Program-made: the position numbers and the translations under genes
From: Ilex aquifolium
Lineage: Eukaryota > Streptophyta > Magnoliopsida > Aquifoliales > Aquifoliaceae
Assembly: GCA_951799425.1 (NCBI GenBank)
Contig: OX637406.1
Coordinates: forward strand, 29,196,390-29,260,389
Direction: 5' to 3'
Length of the DNA: 64,000 bases
Shown here: piece by piece, positions 42,290 through 54,849 of the stretch
How the letters are laid out: each line of letters opens with the position of its first letter
Numbering within the stretch: position 1 is the stretch's first letter
Notes under the pieces: model-generated
Seen by the model: only the letters and a program-made list of their open reading frames with translations
Told to the model about the DNA's origin: nothing
Databases searched by the model: none

Positions 42290-44490
42290 CTGTGAGACCC
42301 AAATATGCATGCATGACATTTCATATAGTGTCGGGGGCTTAAATGAGAAAATGTCAATGTTAGCTGTGGGATAAATTATGGTTATTGGGAACTTGGGAAA
42401 ATAAAGTTTAAACCTTGATAATAATTGTTAGTGTCTAATTACTAAATAGACCAAAGTATGGAGTGTGATTGGCTACCTAATGGAAGATTAAATGTGGAGT
42501 TTGTGATTAAAGGGAAACTAGGAGGGGTTTTGGTGTAATTAAGCAAATGTGGTGAGTTATATACACACTTGTATTAACCAAAGGTCTCCTAGCAAGGGTA
42601 TTTCGGTTGAGGCTAAGTTAGTGTAAATTTCTCTCTTTCATGCACCAATTTCCTTGCCTTGGAGGAGAGCTAAGGAGTTGAAGAAGTCATCAACTTTGGG
42701 AGGAGAACTCTAGCTTAGGTGAGGGAGTTTTGCTCAATTGAGGTAAAAACAACCCCTTCTCCTCTCTATATCTTCATAAGTGCCATCTAGGCTCAAGTAC
42801 TTGGATGGTTTTGGCTAGAGTTGGAGCTCAATAATACTAAGGGTGGGACCAGTCGGAGGTTTCGGCTGAGCTTCGACAAAGAAAGCTTCTTGTGGGTAAT
42901 CTCTTAAACTTACAATTTATATGGTTTGAGTCATTAGATATTAGGGAATGAGTGGCCTACTATTTATAAGTGGTTGAGTGTGGAAGAAAAGGTGGAAGGA
43001 GGTGCTAAAACCATATTTCATAACTTCAGTTCAGGGAAGAACCAATACAACTTTGCGTTGTATCGGTACAAAGGCACTCTACCTTGGGATGAACCAGTAC
43101 ATCATGAAATCGATACAACTTGTACCGGTACAACAAGGCTGAATTTTTCCTATCTTTGCTATGGAACCCCTAATACTTCATCCACTCATTCCTTAAGCTT
43201 TCCAAATCATTATATAGAGTTAAGAACAATTCTAACTGGATTAAGTTGTCTACAACTACATGCTTAATGTATTAAATTCGAATTTAGCATGGGGGTTAGA
43301 GTGTTAGCAAGAAAGAGTCTTAACACTAAGAGGTGGTGTTCTGTGAGGGGAATAACAATGCATTAACTCAAACATGAGAGGGTAATCATATATGAACACT
43401 TGAATATAATGTTTGCTTGTGTAATATTAAAATGCATTTTGTGACAACGCATGTATTAGGTATGGAGGCGACTACATCATCGACCATTCCACCTTAAGTT
43501 TCGACAGGGGATCGGATCTGAGGTAGAATTCAACTTGAGGTGAGTGTGCTATCTTTCATTTTTATAATTGGTATGATAGGCTTGCATGTTATCGATTTAT
43601 TATTGTGTTAGGTAATGTTGGATACGTGAAGACATTGCAAGTATGTCAAATAGATTTTTTAGGTAAGTAGGAGCATCTATATATATGTATGTTCTATAGC
43701 CTTGATGACGGATATTGCATGTGTGGCGAATATTTTATGTGTGACAGATTATGCTTGTGTGGCAGATAATGTATGTGTGACGGATATTGCCTGTGTGGCT
43801 AATATTGTCTGTCTGATAGATTATACCTGTGTGGTAGATAATGCCTGTGTGGCAAATAATGTTTGTGTGACAGTTTATGTTTGTGTGATGAATAATGTCC
43901 GTGTGATGGATTATGCCTGTATGCCGAATATTGTCTATGTGACGGATAATGTCTGTATGACGAATTTTGCTAGTGGCAAGTATGCCTTGGTGGTTGTAAC
44001 AATATATATATTTATGATGTATGCGCAAGTATGGTGGTTTCACTTTTACTATGTTGACCTAATATTGATATTAAAAGAATGACATTTCTTCACTTTAACT
44101 GTGCATGTACAATCACTAAGCTTACTGTGCTCACTCTTTGTAGTTTATATTTCCAGGAACCCTATGCAATGAGAGGAGTCCACTACTGAGTCTAGGTGGC
44201 CAAGTGGGATTATACTTGAGAAGTCTTTTGGTGTTTCTCGTGTACTTGGAACATTGTAGATAGTTGGGTTTGCAATTTTTGTGTGTGTGCGTGGTCTGTA
44301 AATATGTGGTTTAGCAGTGAGCACAAACCACCTAAGTATATTTCTAAACTTAACCTTTATTTTGGTTGCTACGGTGGATGTATCTATATTGGGTTTTAAA
44401 GTATATGTCCAAATTACAGGGCTTTGTTTAAATAAGAGAGTCCACCCTACTAGTAATAAGCAAATGTAATATCTCAGGGTTGGGTGCAGA
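42290..44490 (+). mobile_element. Gypsy-type LTR (about 2.2 kb), probably solo
   Basis: The start TGTGAGACCCAAATATG is typical of large Gypsy LTRs. The presumed end lies near CAGGGTTGGGTG at about 44490, where the sequence changes, but the exact end and TSD could not be set. It contains TTGTACCGGTACAA-type palindromes (43061-43133) and an 18-bp minisatellite (43700-43980). No polyprotein lies inside. Together with repeat R it interrupts the Copia remnant. Confidence 0.6.
43700..43980 (+). repeat. 18-bp minisatellite (about 15-16 units)
   Basis: Units follow the pattern TGTGTGACGGATAATGCC with variation. Because 18 is a multiple of three and stops are rare, both strands stay open across the array. 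The plus frame reads as a hexapeptide repeat of the type CVTDxA/CVANxV. This openness comes from the repeat and is not evidence of a gene. Confidence 0.85.
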
Positions 44491-44639
44491 ATGCAAACAT
44501 CGTCATTCATTGAATATTGCCCATACTTTCATTTTTAACATGTATGTACCCAATCCTTATTGGGCAGGCGTTCTCACTACAATCTATCTTATTAATTAGA
44601 TGTCTTCCCCCACCTTAACTAACAAGTCTTTGTTCTCAT

Positions 44640-45110
44640 TGTTCTATCCTGGTACATCATCCTTTAGCCTAACTCCTCGGGTCTTGTTATGTTGTATTTG
44701 TTGATTTTTTTGGTCTGGGTTTGGATAAACTTTCACCTCACTCGGTTAAGTGTGTTTTTCTGGGATACTCTCCTACTCTGAAAGTTTATTTTTGTTATGA
44801 CCCTACCTCTTGTCGATATTATGTCAGTGCCAATATCACCTTTTCTGAGTCATCTTTTTTTCTTGCTTTAGGAACTACTCTTTCCCTAGATTTAATCTCT
44901 ACTAGTCACGGGGAGCTCATATTGCCACCTATACCAGATTGTGTATCTTCTCCCTCTTTGGCTCCTAACCATCCCCTGTAGGTTTACCGTCGTTCCACGG
45001 ACAGACAGGTTGTTCCATATGCTCCATCTCCCTGGCCAACACCTAATTCTACTAAGGTCCATCCTCCTGTGCCGTCTAATGTTTCATCATCTTCTGATTT
45101 GCCTATTTAA
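44640..45110 (+). mobile_element. Copia integrase C-terminal remnant (likely continuation)
   Basis: Translation gives DKLSPHSVKCVFLGYSPTLK, then CYDPTSCRYYVSANITF and SESSFF, the conserved segment after the Copia integrase core, then a proline- and serine-rich linker. It lies on the same strand as the remnant at 39403-40785 and carries the next part of the polyprotein, so the two probably come from one element. Confidence 0.75.
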
Positions 45111-46106
45111 TTTTATAGGCTTATACTTTAAGCGAAATCCTAATCATTTGCATTTTAAAGACTTATATTTATATTTTCAACCTTCATGATAAATAATATC
45201 AGTCACAATATTTAAAAATAAATAAAATCTTAACTACTTTTTTTTCTTTCTTATAACTATATTTAAATTTTATATTACATAATAGGGACCTCACAAAGAC
45301 AACTATAAAATCTGATATGGAATGATGTTTAATTTGGTTATACCTATATCTTTTTATGTAGTTTTATCTAGTTTTTTACCAAAAAGAATCTTTACGTGCA
45401 ACGCACATGGGCAACAAGAAGTCAAGCTAAGTTAAAATGTCAAGGTTTCAAACCTCTATTTCCTTTGCTTCCACTTTGTCTTGTGCTACAAGTAGCTCTA
45501 CATGATGCAGAGTTAGAACAAGAGCTTGTTCTAGAGTCGGGAAGGTAGCCCTCTGTCATATGTTTCTTTTTTCTCTGAAAAGTGACTTCGACTTAAAGGA
45601 GGGTTTCTTGACCACTTTGATAAAGCTTCCTGTTAGGTAGAGGTGAAAGTCAAGTTCCAACGCTATGCAATCTTATCTATAGGGTTAGACTAGTTACAAC
45701 TATCTTTCCTTTTCATCTCCGACTCTCCCAATCCAATAGTTGCTTCAGCTTTCGCCACTCAAATTTTTTATTTTTCTTTTTATTTCTCATCGAACGAATG
45801 ACATCTTCTTCTAAAATGAAGTCCAAAGCTATGAGTCAAACCCAACATGTATGGAATGTTGAAAAGTTCTAGACACGATGTTGACCAAGTTCAAACTTGA
45901 TCAAAGATGCTAGCATTGTTCACTAAGGAAAGGCACCATTTAGTTTCTAATTCCAACCAATTAGTATTATGATCCAGTGAACAACACTACAAGGATAAGG
46001 AACAAAAAATTGACCACAAAAGTAAAAGAATATTCTAAAACACGTGCTTAACCACAGGCCTTACAAAGCACCTAAATGGCATTTAACACACACACACACA
46101 CACATA
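45111..46106. other. Stretch with no gene recognised
   Basis: AT-rich sequence with no recognisable protein or termini. A (CA)n-(TA)n microsatellite lies at 46085-46114, at the edge of the next element. Confidence 0.4.
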
Positions 46107-46115
46107 TATATATTT

Positions 46116-46969
46116 GGGTGGGGATACTCTCACCCCACAAATATCTATTCCCTCTCTATTAAAATTTTTATAATCAAACTACTAAGTCCACCCTTTCTAT
46201 ACCCACCCCATTTTAACTAAGTCCACCTTCTATCTTCTTAAAATTAGGGTTTCATTAACTATTTCCTCTCATACACACCACACGAAAGAGTTTATTAAAT
46301 ATGGATTTTTTTAGTGAGATACATGTTAGTATTACTTCTTGGTTTAATTTTTGGTTTGATTTCATGTGTGTTGTGTGTATTTTTTTTTTTTTTTTTGTAT
46401 TTTGTCAAGCTTAATTATTTTTGATTTAGGGTTTATATGTATGTGCATATATATGTATTTATTCATAAAATTTTGCAACAAAAAGAAAAAATGAAGCATT
46501 GTAAATTCGTAGATTACTTATAACTATATCTGCACATATAAATTATTCTCGTAGGTATACTCAACAAATTTTTTTGATCCAATTTGTGTCCTTTCAAAGA
46601 GAAGTTAAATATTGTTGCCCACACTATAGCAACACAAACTAATCCTCCTCATGTTAATCTAATGGAGGTTGTTTTGACAGAAGTTAGAATAGGCTTGGAT
46701 AATGCACAAATACATAAGTGATGTAGGCATCTTACTTATCAATCCATATTGAAAAAGTCCTTTTGTGTAGGGTGTATGAGAGGAGATAGTAAATGAAACT
46801 CTAGTTATGAGAAGATAGAAGGTGGAATTGTTATTAAAGAGGTGTGTATAGCATGGGGTGGATTTAGTTAAAATGGGGGTGGGTATAGAAGGGGTGGACT
46901 TAGTTGTTTGAAAATAAAAATTTTAATGGGGTGGAAATGTATATTTGTGGGCTGGGAATAGCCCCACCC
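46116..46969. mobile_element. Mutator-type MITE with long TIRs, 854 bp, TSD TATATATTT
   Basis: The ends are GGGTGGGG and CCCCACCC. The inverted repeat extends about 180 bp inward on each side (for example AACTAAGTCCACC near 46180 against GGTGGACTTAGTTG near 46890). Perfect 9-bp duplications TATATATTT flank it (46107-46115 and 46970-46978), as in Mutator-type elements. The centre is AT-rich and non-coding. Confidence 0.88.
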
Positions 46970-46989
46970 TATATATTTACATAGGAAAA

Positions 46990-47875
46990 TGTAACACATC
47001 CACTGCTCTAAGTGTATACCTCAAGTCAAATTCTACAATGCCCAAGAAATAATTGTTGGGAGTGGAAAGCAATTAAAAAGGCAACAGATCGTGACCCTAG
47101 GGTATTTATAGGGTGAAAACAAACCAACCATAAAATCTAATCACTGCCTATTTTCATCGTAGCGTCCAAACAGCTATATTGGCACCCAGACAGTGATTAC
47201 TCCCAATATCTCCTCCCAGTCAGAACCTCAAAGTACTGGTTCTGAAGATCGTCAGAATGGAGTTCTATCATCCGAAAGGTGACTGGTGTCTGAACGGTGC
47301 TAGCTTCTATCCCAGTCTTCTTATGCCATTTTGACCTACTTAGTGGTCGATTTTCAAATCTTTCGTGAAATACACTTTTGTATTTCTTGGTGTCTAGTTT
47401 CTAGTGTCCAAAAATCATCTTGACCAGTTTTCGTAGAATTATCATAACTTTTGATCCAACCGTCCGATTGAGGTGAAATTTTGACACAATACATAAGACA
47501 TCCAGATCTACAACTTTAATGTTTTTCACTTTTTCAGATTCGAAGTGGATCATGGTCAAAAATGAGAAAAACAAAGGTACTGTGTCAAAACTTTGGGAAA
47601 CCAGTGGGCTAAACCTTCCACATTTCATTTTTCTTGATTTCTTCACCTTTAAGTCTCCAAATCCTCATTGAATGTGTCCATCTCTTCACCACTCATTCAT
47701 CCTTAGTTGCAAGGTTATAAAATCCATCATTTACGCTATAATTACCTGCAACATCGAAAATTCAACATTATTCATAATTTCGGCTAACTCTAAGTACTTA
47801 AATACAAAGTTGAGTTAAAATGCATGTAATGAGGCCATCAAATATACAATATTTTGTGCTCATCAGACCTCCCCG
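46990..47875 (-). mobile_element. LTR-like segment related to the solo LTR at 50535-52395
   Basis: On the minus strand it starts TGATGAGCACAAAATATTG at 47875. From there to about 47430 it aligns by eye with 51950-52395. Beyond 47430 the two diverge. A minus-strand TATA-like CCCTATAAATACCC near 47098-47111 supports minus orientation. Its far end may be TGTAACAC at 46990. No TSD was found. Confidence 0.6.
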
Positions 47876-47924
47876 CTACATGGTTTGTCTAGGCCTCAAA
47901 AAATTATGGGCACACCAATGATCC

Positions 47925-48850
47925 TAGGTATGCACACACCAATGGGTTAATCAAACCAACAAGATCTTCTTCTCCAAGTTGTGAGGTTGTGTAGAATCTT
48001 TAGTGGTAGCTTTTTGGGTCTTAGGAATCTAGGTTATGGTGGAATTTCTCAAGTTAGAAAGATGATTTTCTCTTTTAGAAATCTCACAAGAGGCTTTACC
48101 TAGATGTTGGAAAGGCTCTACCTATTTAAAGGTCCGGAATAAGGGTAGTCTTAGTAAATAAGAAAACTCATATTCATGATCAACCACTCAATCGGTGGGA
48201 GGTGGTGGTCATATGGCATTTTTTTTCGTTGGAATGAATATCATGTTTCAATCCCAACTAAGGAAAGAACCGCTCGAGCGACTATGAGCACCGCGCGAGC
48301 GACCATGAAGGACCGCTCGAGCAAGCTCATAGAGTGAGCCCTGTGTTGCCTTCCATAGCCTTTTCCATTTCCTTTCCTAAGTCATAAAGAGACCGCTCTA
48401 GCGAAGACTAGCAAGTATAGATTGGTCCCTACTGGTTTTTAAGCATAAAACCATGCAAAAACTTATTCTCTTGAGTACTAAAGGGTGTTGTACAAAGAGG
48501 GGTTCGATTATAACTCAAACTATGTTTTTAAAACTCAAATGGTTTAGAAAATCTTTTCTTTTAAAATCACCTAGGAGTCATAGTCGGATTGCTTTCAATT
48601 CCATTTTCATCGTAATCAACGTAAGTGAAAAATAACTACGGGTTCATCTAAGATATCTAGGTCAATACCTTGTCCTAATCATGAAGGTGCATACGGAAGT
48701 TGAATGATGTTGCTTGGATGTTTGATCTCCTCCCTTCAATGATGCTTTCAGATCTTCAACTTGATAGCATCATGACCATAGACTAGGTTGAAATTTATAA
48801 TGGACTCCATGAAATTAGTCAATTACAAATATAATATAACAAACTCCTTT
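47925..48850. repeat. Dispersed repeat R, copy 2
   Basis: It is a direct repeat of 41440-42260 with the same order of conserved words. It carries CGCTCGAGCG (48271-48280), a CCGCGCGAGC variant (48291-48300) and CCGCTCGAGC (48313-48322). Its right end abuts Tat-lineage spacer DNA near 48880. Confidence 0.6.
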
Positions 48851-48879
48851 TAACATAAATGCAATTAGCATCTCTTTTA

Positions 48880-49480
48880 CCGAAGTTTTCTTATTATCAT
48901 TTGTAGCCGTGCATTTTTTTGCTTGGGCTTGCTAGTGTCGTTCTTGTTTTCAAGGGGCTTATGGTGTTCCTCTCTACTCTTTCGAGAGTATTTCACCGAG
49001 TTTTTTTGTAATGTCAACTGTGTTTTTCGGTGGTTAGCAAAAAAAACCCCAACGAGCCTAGGGGATGCTAGGTCTTTTACCAGTAATGGAAAAGTCCCAA
49101 GCTTTTCTTGCTTTTTTTTTACAAGCGGCACTTTTATTTGGTATATCTTTCCATTTTTAACCTTATGATAAAAGTGCCTCATGTAGAGGCCTAGTTTCCC
49201 AAGGCTGAGATTGCCCGAGGTTAGGAATAATTGCACATTGTAAAACTCTTTAAAAGAAATGAGATTTTATTGAAATTCTTTCCATATAATAAAGATGGCA
49301 TTAATTCTCTAGCTAAGAAAATAGAGAAAAGGGGAGAACCTTCAAAGAGGTGATGGACTGTTGTCCTTATTGAGGTCTTCATTGGATGGTACTTACTAGA
49401 AATACTTTTTCAGGTGCTCTGCATTCCAGGAAGCATGTATCAGATGCCTCCCATCTAAGGATCGAAGTTCATAAGTGGAA
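48880..49480. repeat. Post-pol spacer of T1 (homologous to 62730-63206)
   Basis: It aligns by eye with 62730-63206 in the same orientation. Shared words include GAGTATTTCA, ACTGTGTTTTTYGGTGGTTA, CCCAAGCTTTT and AACCTTATGATRAA. In Tat elements with an antisense ORF this would be the non-coding segment between the 3' end of pol and that ORF. Confidence 0.65.
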
Positions 49481-49489
49481 AGCCTCACC

Positions 49490-50534
49490 ATTCGACTAAC
49501 TTGGCAGATGCCTCCCAATTGGGACCCAATTTTCCCTAAATGGGATCTCTTGATGCTAGGGTCACTTTATTTAGTACTAGTTCTCCTGGGGAGAATTCTT
49601 GGATCTTTATTCTTTTGTTATAGTACTTAGCAGTTTGGCTTTGGTAGGCTATAACCCTGATCTATGATTTCTCCCTTCTTTCTTCTAATAACTCCAGATT
49701 GATCCTAATCTATTCCTCATTTTTCTCTTTATTGAAATGTTTAATGTTGTAGGTTTTTAGTCCCATCTCAACTAGAATCACTGCTTCAGTCCCAAAGGCC
49801 AAGTAGAATGGAGTTTCTACGGTTGGAGACCTTAACGTTGTCTGGTAGGCCCATAGGATGCTGGGAAGCTCTTCTACCCATAGTCCTTTTGAGGCTTCCA
49901 TTCTTGTTTTCAATCCCTTCAATTGAGTTCTGATGGTGAATTCAGCTTGACCATTAGCTTGAGGGTGAATTAGGGATTAATAATGATTCCGAATCCCAAA
50001 CTTAGAGCATAATTCTCTAAGGGCATCATTATCAAACTGCTTCCCATTGTTAATTATGAGAACTTTGGGTATTCCAAAGTGACAGATTATGGATTTCCAG
50101 ATGAAATCTCTGAGCTTGTGTTTAGTGATTGTGGCTAATGGTTCTACCTCTTACCATTTGGTAAAATAATCAATGTCAACTACTTCAAACCTGTTATGCC
50201 CTTTTTCGATTGTTAGAGGACCTACTATATCATTGCTCCATTGTGCAAAAGGCCATGGACTAGACACTAGGTTGAGCTCCTACGGAGGGCTGTTGAGGAT
50301 GTTAGTGAACCTTTGGCATTTGTCACAGCTACAAGAAAAATCAATAGCATCCTTTTGTGTAGTGGGCCAGTAGTATCCATGATGAAGAGCCTTATAAGTC
50401 AGAGCTCTTCCTCTAGAATGGTTTCCACAAGCTCTTTCGTGGATCTCACTCAACACATATTAAGCCTCCTCTTGGTCTAGGCAATGTAGGTATGGCATAG
50501 AAAAACCACTTTTGTAAATAATTTCACTTATCAT
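49490..50534 (-). pseudogene. T1 integrase
   Basis: A minus-strand zinc-binding region with ACGNHSRGRALTYKALHHGY and CDKCQRF lies at about 50270-50460. The C-terminal part (49710-49922) reads WVEELPSILWAYQTTLRSPT and FYLAFGTEAV. A final LGPNWEG-type segment, here degraded, is near 49530. Its N-terminal side is cut off by the solo LTR at 50535-52395. The frame resumes exactly on the other side once the solo LTR and one ATCAT are removed. Confidence 0.85.
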
Positions 50535-52395
50535 TGCTTGATGAAAAACGTTGTTATTTTCTAACCTCTAAAAACTATCCCTCAAAATGTGTAGTGTATG
50601 GATAAGGGTAGTGTCACTCTTCCTTGGGATAGTGTCAAAAGAAAGCGCAAGAGGAAAGAAAAATGAGATGGTGGAAATGTGAAATGTGGATGCACAAAAA
50701 TTGTGTGTGTGTGTACAAAAGTTCTCCCCAAACGCAAGGAGTCTTTTGAGTGTCGTGTTTTACTTGAAAAAGTATTCCAAGGTCATCTCCTCAGGGAAGG
50801 AAAGTTCAAGTGTGTGAAGGTGATTTTGTAAAAAAAAAAGGTGTAAAATCTTGTAGTTGGTTTTGGTGAGTTTTGTTCTTAATGAAAATGCAAGAAAACA
50901 AGTGTTGGCTAATCCGAAGGATTCACTCCAATGGGAATCCCAAATCAACTCGAAGCCTTCCTCGAATAGAGCTTAGATGAACGATTGATTCGTGGGAAGC
51001 TAGGGATGAAATGGAGGTGAGGATCCAAGCATAACCCATGACTAGGCCTACGGGATATCAAAGGCTCACAACCGCATCCACTCTCAACTCAGTCAAACCG
51101 AACCATCGTACTCTGAGAGGAGGAATGAAAATGAGTTGAAGTGGTACACCCAAGAGGAGTTCTCTCTTGGATTAACCAACTTAATATCTAGTTACTCATA
51201 CTTGAAGGAAAGATAATGAGGTAATGTAAAGGGCCATAATGAAGAAAGGAAACATTGAACTTAACTTAAAGCAAGAAATCTTAAGCTATGAAGAAAAATA
51301 TTCAATACCCATTTTAAAGCAAGAAATGAAGAAAACTTGGAAGAAACAATGGTGAAATCTAAAATGTAGCATTAAACTTGAAATGTACTTGAAGTAAATG
51401 ACATTAAATGAAGATTACAAGAGTCTTACAATAAATTACAAGTGAAAGGATGGAAGAAAATGCAAAAACATAAGCTTTCTATCTACTATTCGTCATCTTC
51501 TTCCTTGGACTTTCTAAGCTTAGGTAGCCACCCTTGAAATCTTGTGTCAATGCTGAATATATGGAGTGTAGACACTTCAAATTTCGTCCATGAGGCTCTC
51601 CTAGCCTGTGTGTGCAGGCTTCCCATCAATGAGAAGAGATTTGATGGCTTGGACAGGCTAGGAGCAGCCTACCCAGCAACTCCCCAGGCAGCCCCCTTCT
51701 CTCCCATCGTCATTAATGCCCTTGCCTCCAAAGTCTTGAAATTGTGTAAGGATGGCATGGTTATGTGTAGAATATGTCAGGGTAGGTGTGGGAGAAGTGT
51801 AGGTGGGCCCCCAAGAAGTTGGAGAAGACTTGCAGGAGTTCTAGGCATTTTGGGCTATTTCAGAAGAGCGTACCGGTACTCAGTACAGGTACCCGGAACT
51901 TCAGTAGGTAAATCGTACCGGTACGGCGTACCAGTACGCTTATGCTCCGGACCAGTTTTCGTAGAATTGTCATAACTTTTGATCCAACCGTCCGATTGAG
52001 CTGAAATTTTGACACAACATAGAAGACAACTAGATCTACAAATTTCATGTTTTTCACTTTTTCAGATTCAAAGTAGATCATGGTCCAAATGGAGGAAAAC
52101 CGAGGTACTTCCACCAAATGGTGCAGGTGCTGGTGCCTATGCTACCAAACACCGATACCTTCTTGATTTCTTTCACTTTTAATCCTCCAAATCCTCATGT
52201 AATGTGTCCATGTCTTCACCACTCCTCCACACTTAGTTGCAATGTTACAAAATCCATGATTTACGCTATAATTACCTACAACATCGAAAATTCAACATTA
52301 TTCACAAATTTGACTAACTCTAAGTAATTAATTACAAAGTTGAGTTAAAATGCATGTAATGAGACCATCAAATATACAATATTTTGTGCTCATCA
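50535..52395 (-). mobile_element. Solo LTR, 1861 bp, TSD ATCAT, inside T1 pol
   Basis: The plus strand runs from TGCTTGATGAAAAAC to TTTTGTGCTCATCA. Perfect ATCAT duplications flank it (50530-50534 and 52396-52400), and the interrupted pol reading frame continues across the join. It shares its terminal 450 bp with 47430-47875. It contains a cluster of GTACCGGTAC palindromes (51870-51938). No polyprotein is inside. Confidence 0.9.
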
Positions 52396-52697
52396 ATCAT
52401 TACATACCTACTAGCCTTTCGATGAAGTTTCTATGCTTCCATTTTGTTAGATGGCAGGATTTCATATGCCATATACTGAATAAAAGGATGGGTCCACCCT
52501 TGCTCATGCTGGATTGTCTTCCCTTAGCCATTTTCTTCCTCTATGTTGGGCCTTGGGAGGAGTTCCACTAAGATCAAACACGGGAGCTCGTTTTGAAAAG
52601 ATGAGACCAGCTGTGCCAAGGAATCAACATGAGAATTTTCTACTCGTGGAATTTTTGTATATCAAAGCTTTCAAACTAAGTAAGATATTCCTTGACC

Positions 52698-53160
52698 TTA
52701 GTCACGTAACAATCGTTCTTTCATCTTTTGCCTCACACTCCCAATAACATTTTTGACAACTAGCTGAGAATTCATCTTGTCTTGAATGTTCCTCGCTCTA
52801 TGAGATATTGCTAACCTTAACCCAACTAGGAAGGCTTCATACTTAACCTTATTGTTCAAGACCTTAAATTCAAATCTCAAGGCATATTTTGTCTTCTGTT
52901 GGTCTAGGGAGATCAGGATTAATCCAACTCCTCCGCCTATGATATTTGAGGAGCCATCAATGTAAAGGATCCAATTCTTTTGCCCTAGAGGGGCTGAGGT
53001 GGCTCCTTTTGATTCGTTGGTAGTGCTCTCTACTATGAAGTCTGGTAGTACTAGTCCCTTGATGGAGGTCTTGGGCTGATAGGTTATATCAAAATTTCCT
53101 AACTCAATAGCCCACTTAGCTAACCTTTTTGATATCTCTAGCTTTTGCAAAATCTATCTA
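52698..53160 (-). pseudogene. T1 RNase H
   Basis: It reads AKWAIELGNFDITYQPKTSI, then LPDFIVES, then WILYIDGSSNIIGGGVGLIL, and further NNKVKYEAFLVGLRLA. This is the RVT_3-type RNase H of Tat elements. The YIDGSS and YEA catalytic surroundings are visible. Sequence from 52401 to 52697 continues toward integrase with stops. Confidence 0.87.
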
Positions 53161-53164
53161 ATAG

Positions 53165-54160
53165 GGGAATATGTTATGACCATGATCATGTGAGCTTGGA
53201 AATAGGGGTATACCTTTCCTACTGCTGTTATCAAGGCGAGAGCTACCTTTTCTAGCTTCAAGTATCTAGTCTTAGCTCCTTTGAGAACCTGGCTAGTGTA
53301 ACATATTGGTTTCTGGGCTCCTTACTTCTCCCTTACTAAGGCAAAGCTAGTAATAGCTTCAGGAAAAAAGGATAGAGATATAGCTTTTCTCCAAATATTT
53401 CTCTAGATAGGAGTGGTGGGGATCCTAAGTACTACTTTAGGTTTTCAAATGCTAATGCACACTTCGGTGTCCACTTAAAAGCTTTCCTCAATGTTTTGAA
53501 GAAAGGCAAGCACTTATCGCTAGCCCTTGTGACAAATCTATTGAGCGTTGCAACTCTCCCTATTAGGCATTGCACCTCCTTGATACTACGAGGTGGGTGC
53601 ATGTCTAAGAGAGCTTGGATTTAACTTCATTTAGTACTTTCTTAGGACTTGGAAAGCTTCATTTAGGCAAGCAATGTGCTCCTTTGCCATCTGGCTTTTT
53701 ACCAACACATTATCAACGTAAACCTCTATACTTTTTCCAAATTAGGTCCTTGAAAATGTGATTGACTAGGCCCTGGTATGTTGCTCCATCATTCTTTAGG
53801 ATGAATGACATCACCTGGTCACAATAAAACCCTTGCCCTATGAAAAATGATGTTTTTCTTGGTCTCCTGGATGCATATAGATTTGATTGTATCCTGAGAA
53901 GGCATCCAGGAAGCTCAAGAGCTGAAAACCTTCTATTGCATCAACCAAAAGGTCAATCCTTGACAGAGGAAAACAATCCTTTGGGCAGGCCTTGTTGAGG
54001 TCTGTGAAATCTATACAGAGTCTCCATTTCTTATTGTGCTTCTTTACTAAGACCACATTTCCAACCCATTCTAGATAGTAGACTTCCTTAATGGATCTTT
54101 CATGTGGGAGCTTTCCTACTTATTTTGCAATAGCTTTGGCTCTTTCGGGGGCGAAGGCTC
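53165..54160 (-). pseudogene. T1 reverse transcriptase (degraded)
   Basis: The best part (53838-54056) reads VLVKKHNKKWRLCIDFTDLN and KACPKDCFPLSRIDLLVDA, then LLSFLDAFSGYNQI, the N-terminal RT motifs of Gypsy elements. The catalytic YxDD region further on (about 53700) is degraded and frameshifted. Confidence 0.87.
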
Positions 54161-54374
54161 TCCTCTTCTATTTGACTGGCTTGAATGAGGGGCTCATATT
54201 AAGCTTATGGGCTATAACCTGGGGATCAATTCCTGGCACGTCCTCATAGCTCCAAGTGAACACATCTGAGTTAGTTCATAGAAAATCCTCAATTTCTATC
54301 TTGACCTGGGAGGGAAGGATTGAACCTATATATGTCACTTGGTTCGGGGTTTGTCCCATGGCTATCTGGATCAA

Positions 54375-54840
54375 TTACTCCACCAGGAGGGCTCGTTCCA
54401 ATTCCGCTGAATCTCTTGGGTCAAGATTATCCACCTGACACATGTCCACGATGTTGCTGCTTTTGCTCGAGGATACATAGCATTCTCTAGCAATGACCTG
54501 GTCTCCTCTTACCTCACCTACTCTGTCCTTAGTTCGGAAATGGAGGAGCAGATGGTATATTGAAGGTACTGCTCTTAGAGCATTGAGGGTCGACTGTCCT
54601 AGAATGACGTTGTAGACAGAGGGACAATCCATAACCAAAAAGTCCACTAGGTGGGTAACCTGATAGGGATAGATACAACTCCCAAGGGATAGGCTTTTTC
54701 TCTTGAAAATTGAACTAAGGGAGCTTTGATCGATCTAAGGTTGCGTCTTCCTATATCCAACTGATCAAAGGCATTGGCAAAGATAATGTTTGCTGAGCTA
54801 CCGTTGTCAATTAGGATCCTTTCCCAAATGTACTAGGCTG
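54375..54840 (-). pseudogene. T1 protease
   Basis: The aspartic protease active site reads RILIDNGSSANIIF (about 54790-54820), with DNGS, a form common in Tat-lineage proteins. The downstream YNVILGQSTLNALRAVPSIY segment (54540-54610) is the conserved protease C-terminal part. One stop near 54655 breaks the frame. Confidence 0.85.
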
Positions 54841-54849
54841 AATTCCTTA

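Noticed and set aside
43700-43980. CRISPR-like array
   Set aside because: The repeats are directly abutting 18-bp units with no spacers, in a plant LTR. It is a minisatellite.
43702-44082. 126-codon plus-strand and 102-codon minus-strand frames as genes
   Set aside because: Both are products of a repeat whose period is a multiple of three and which lacks stops.
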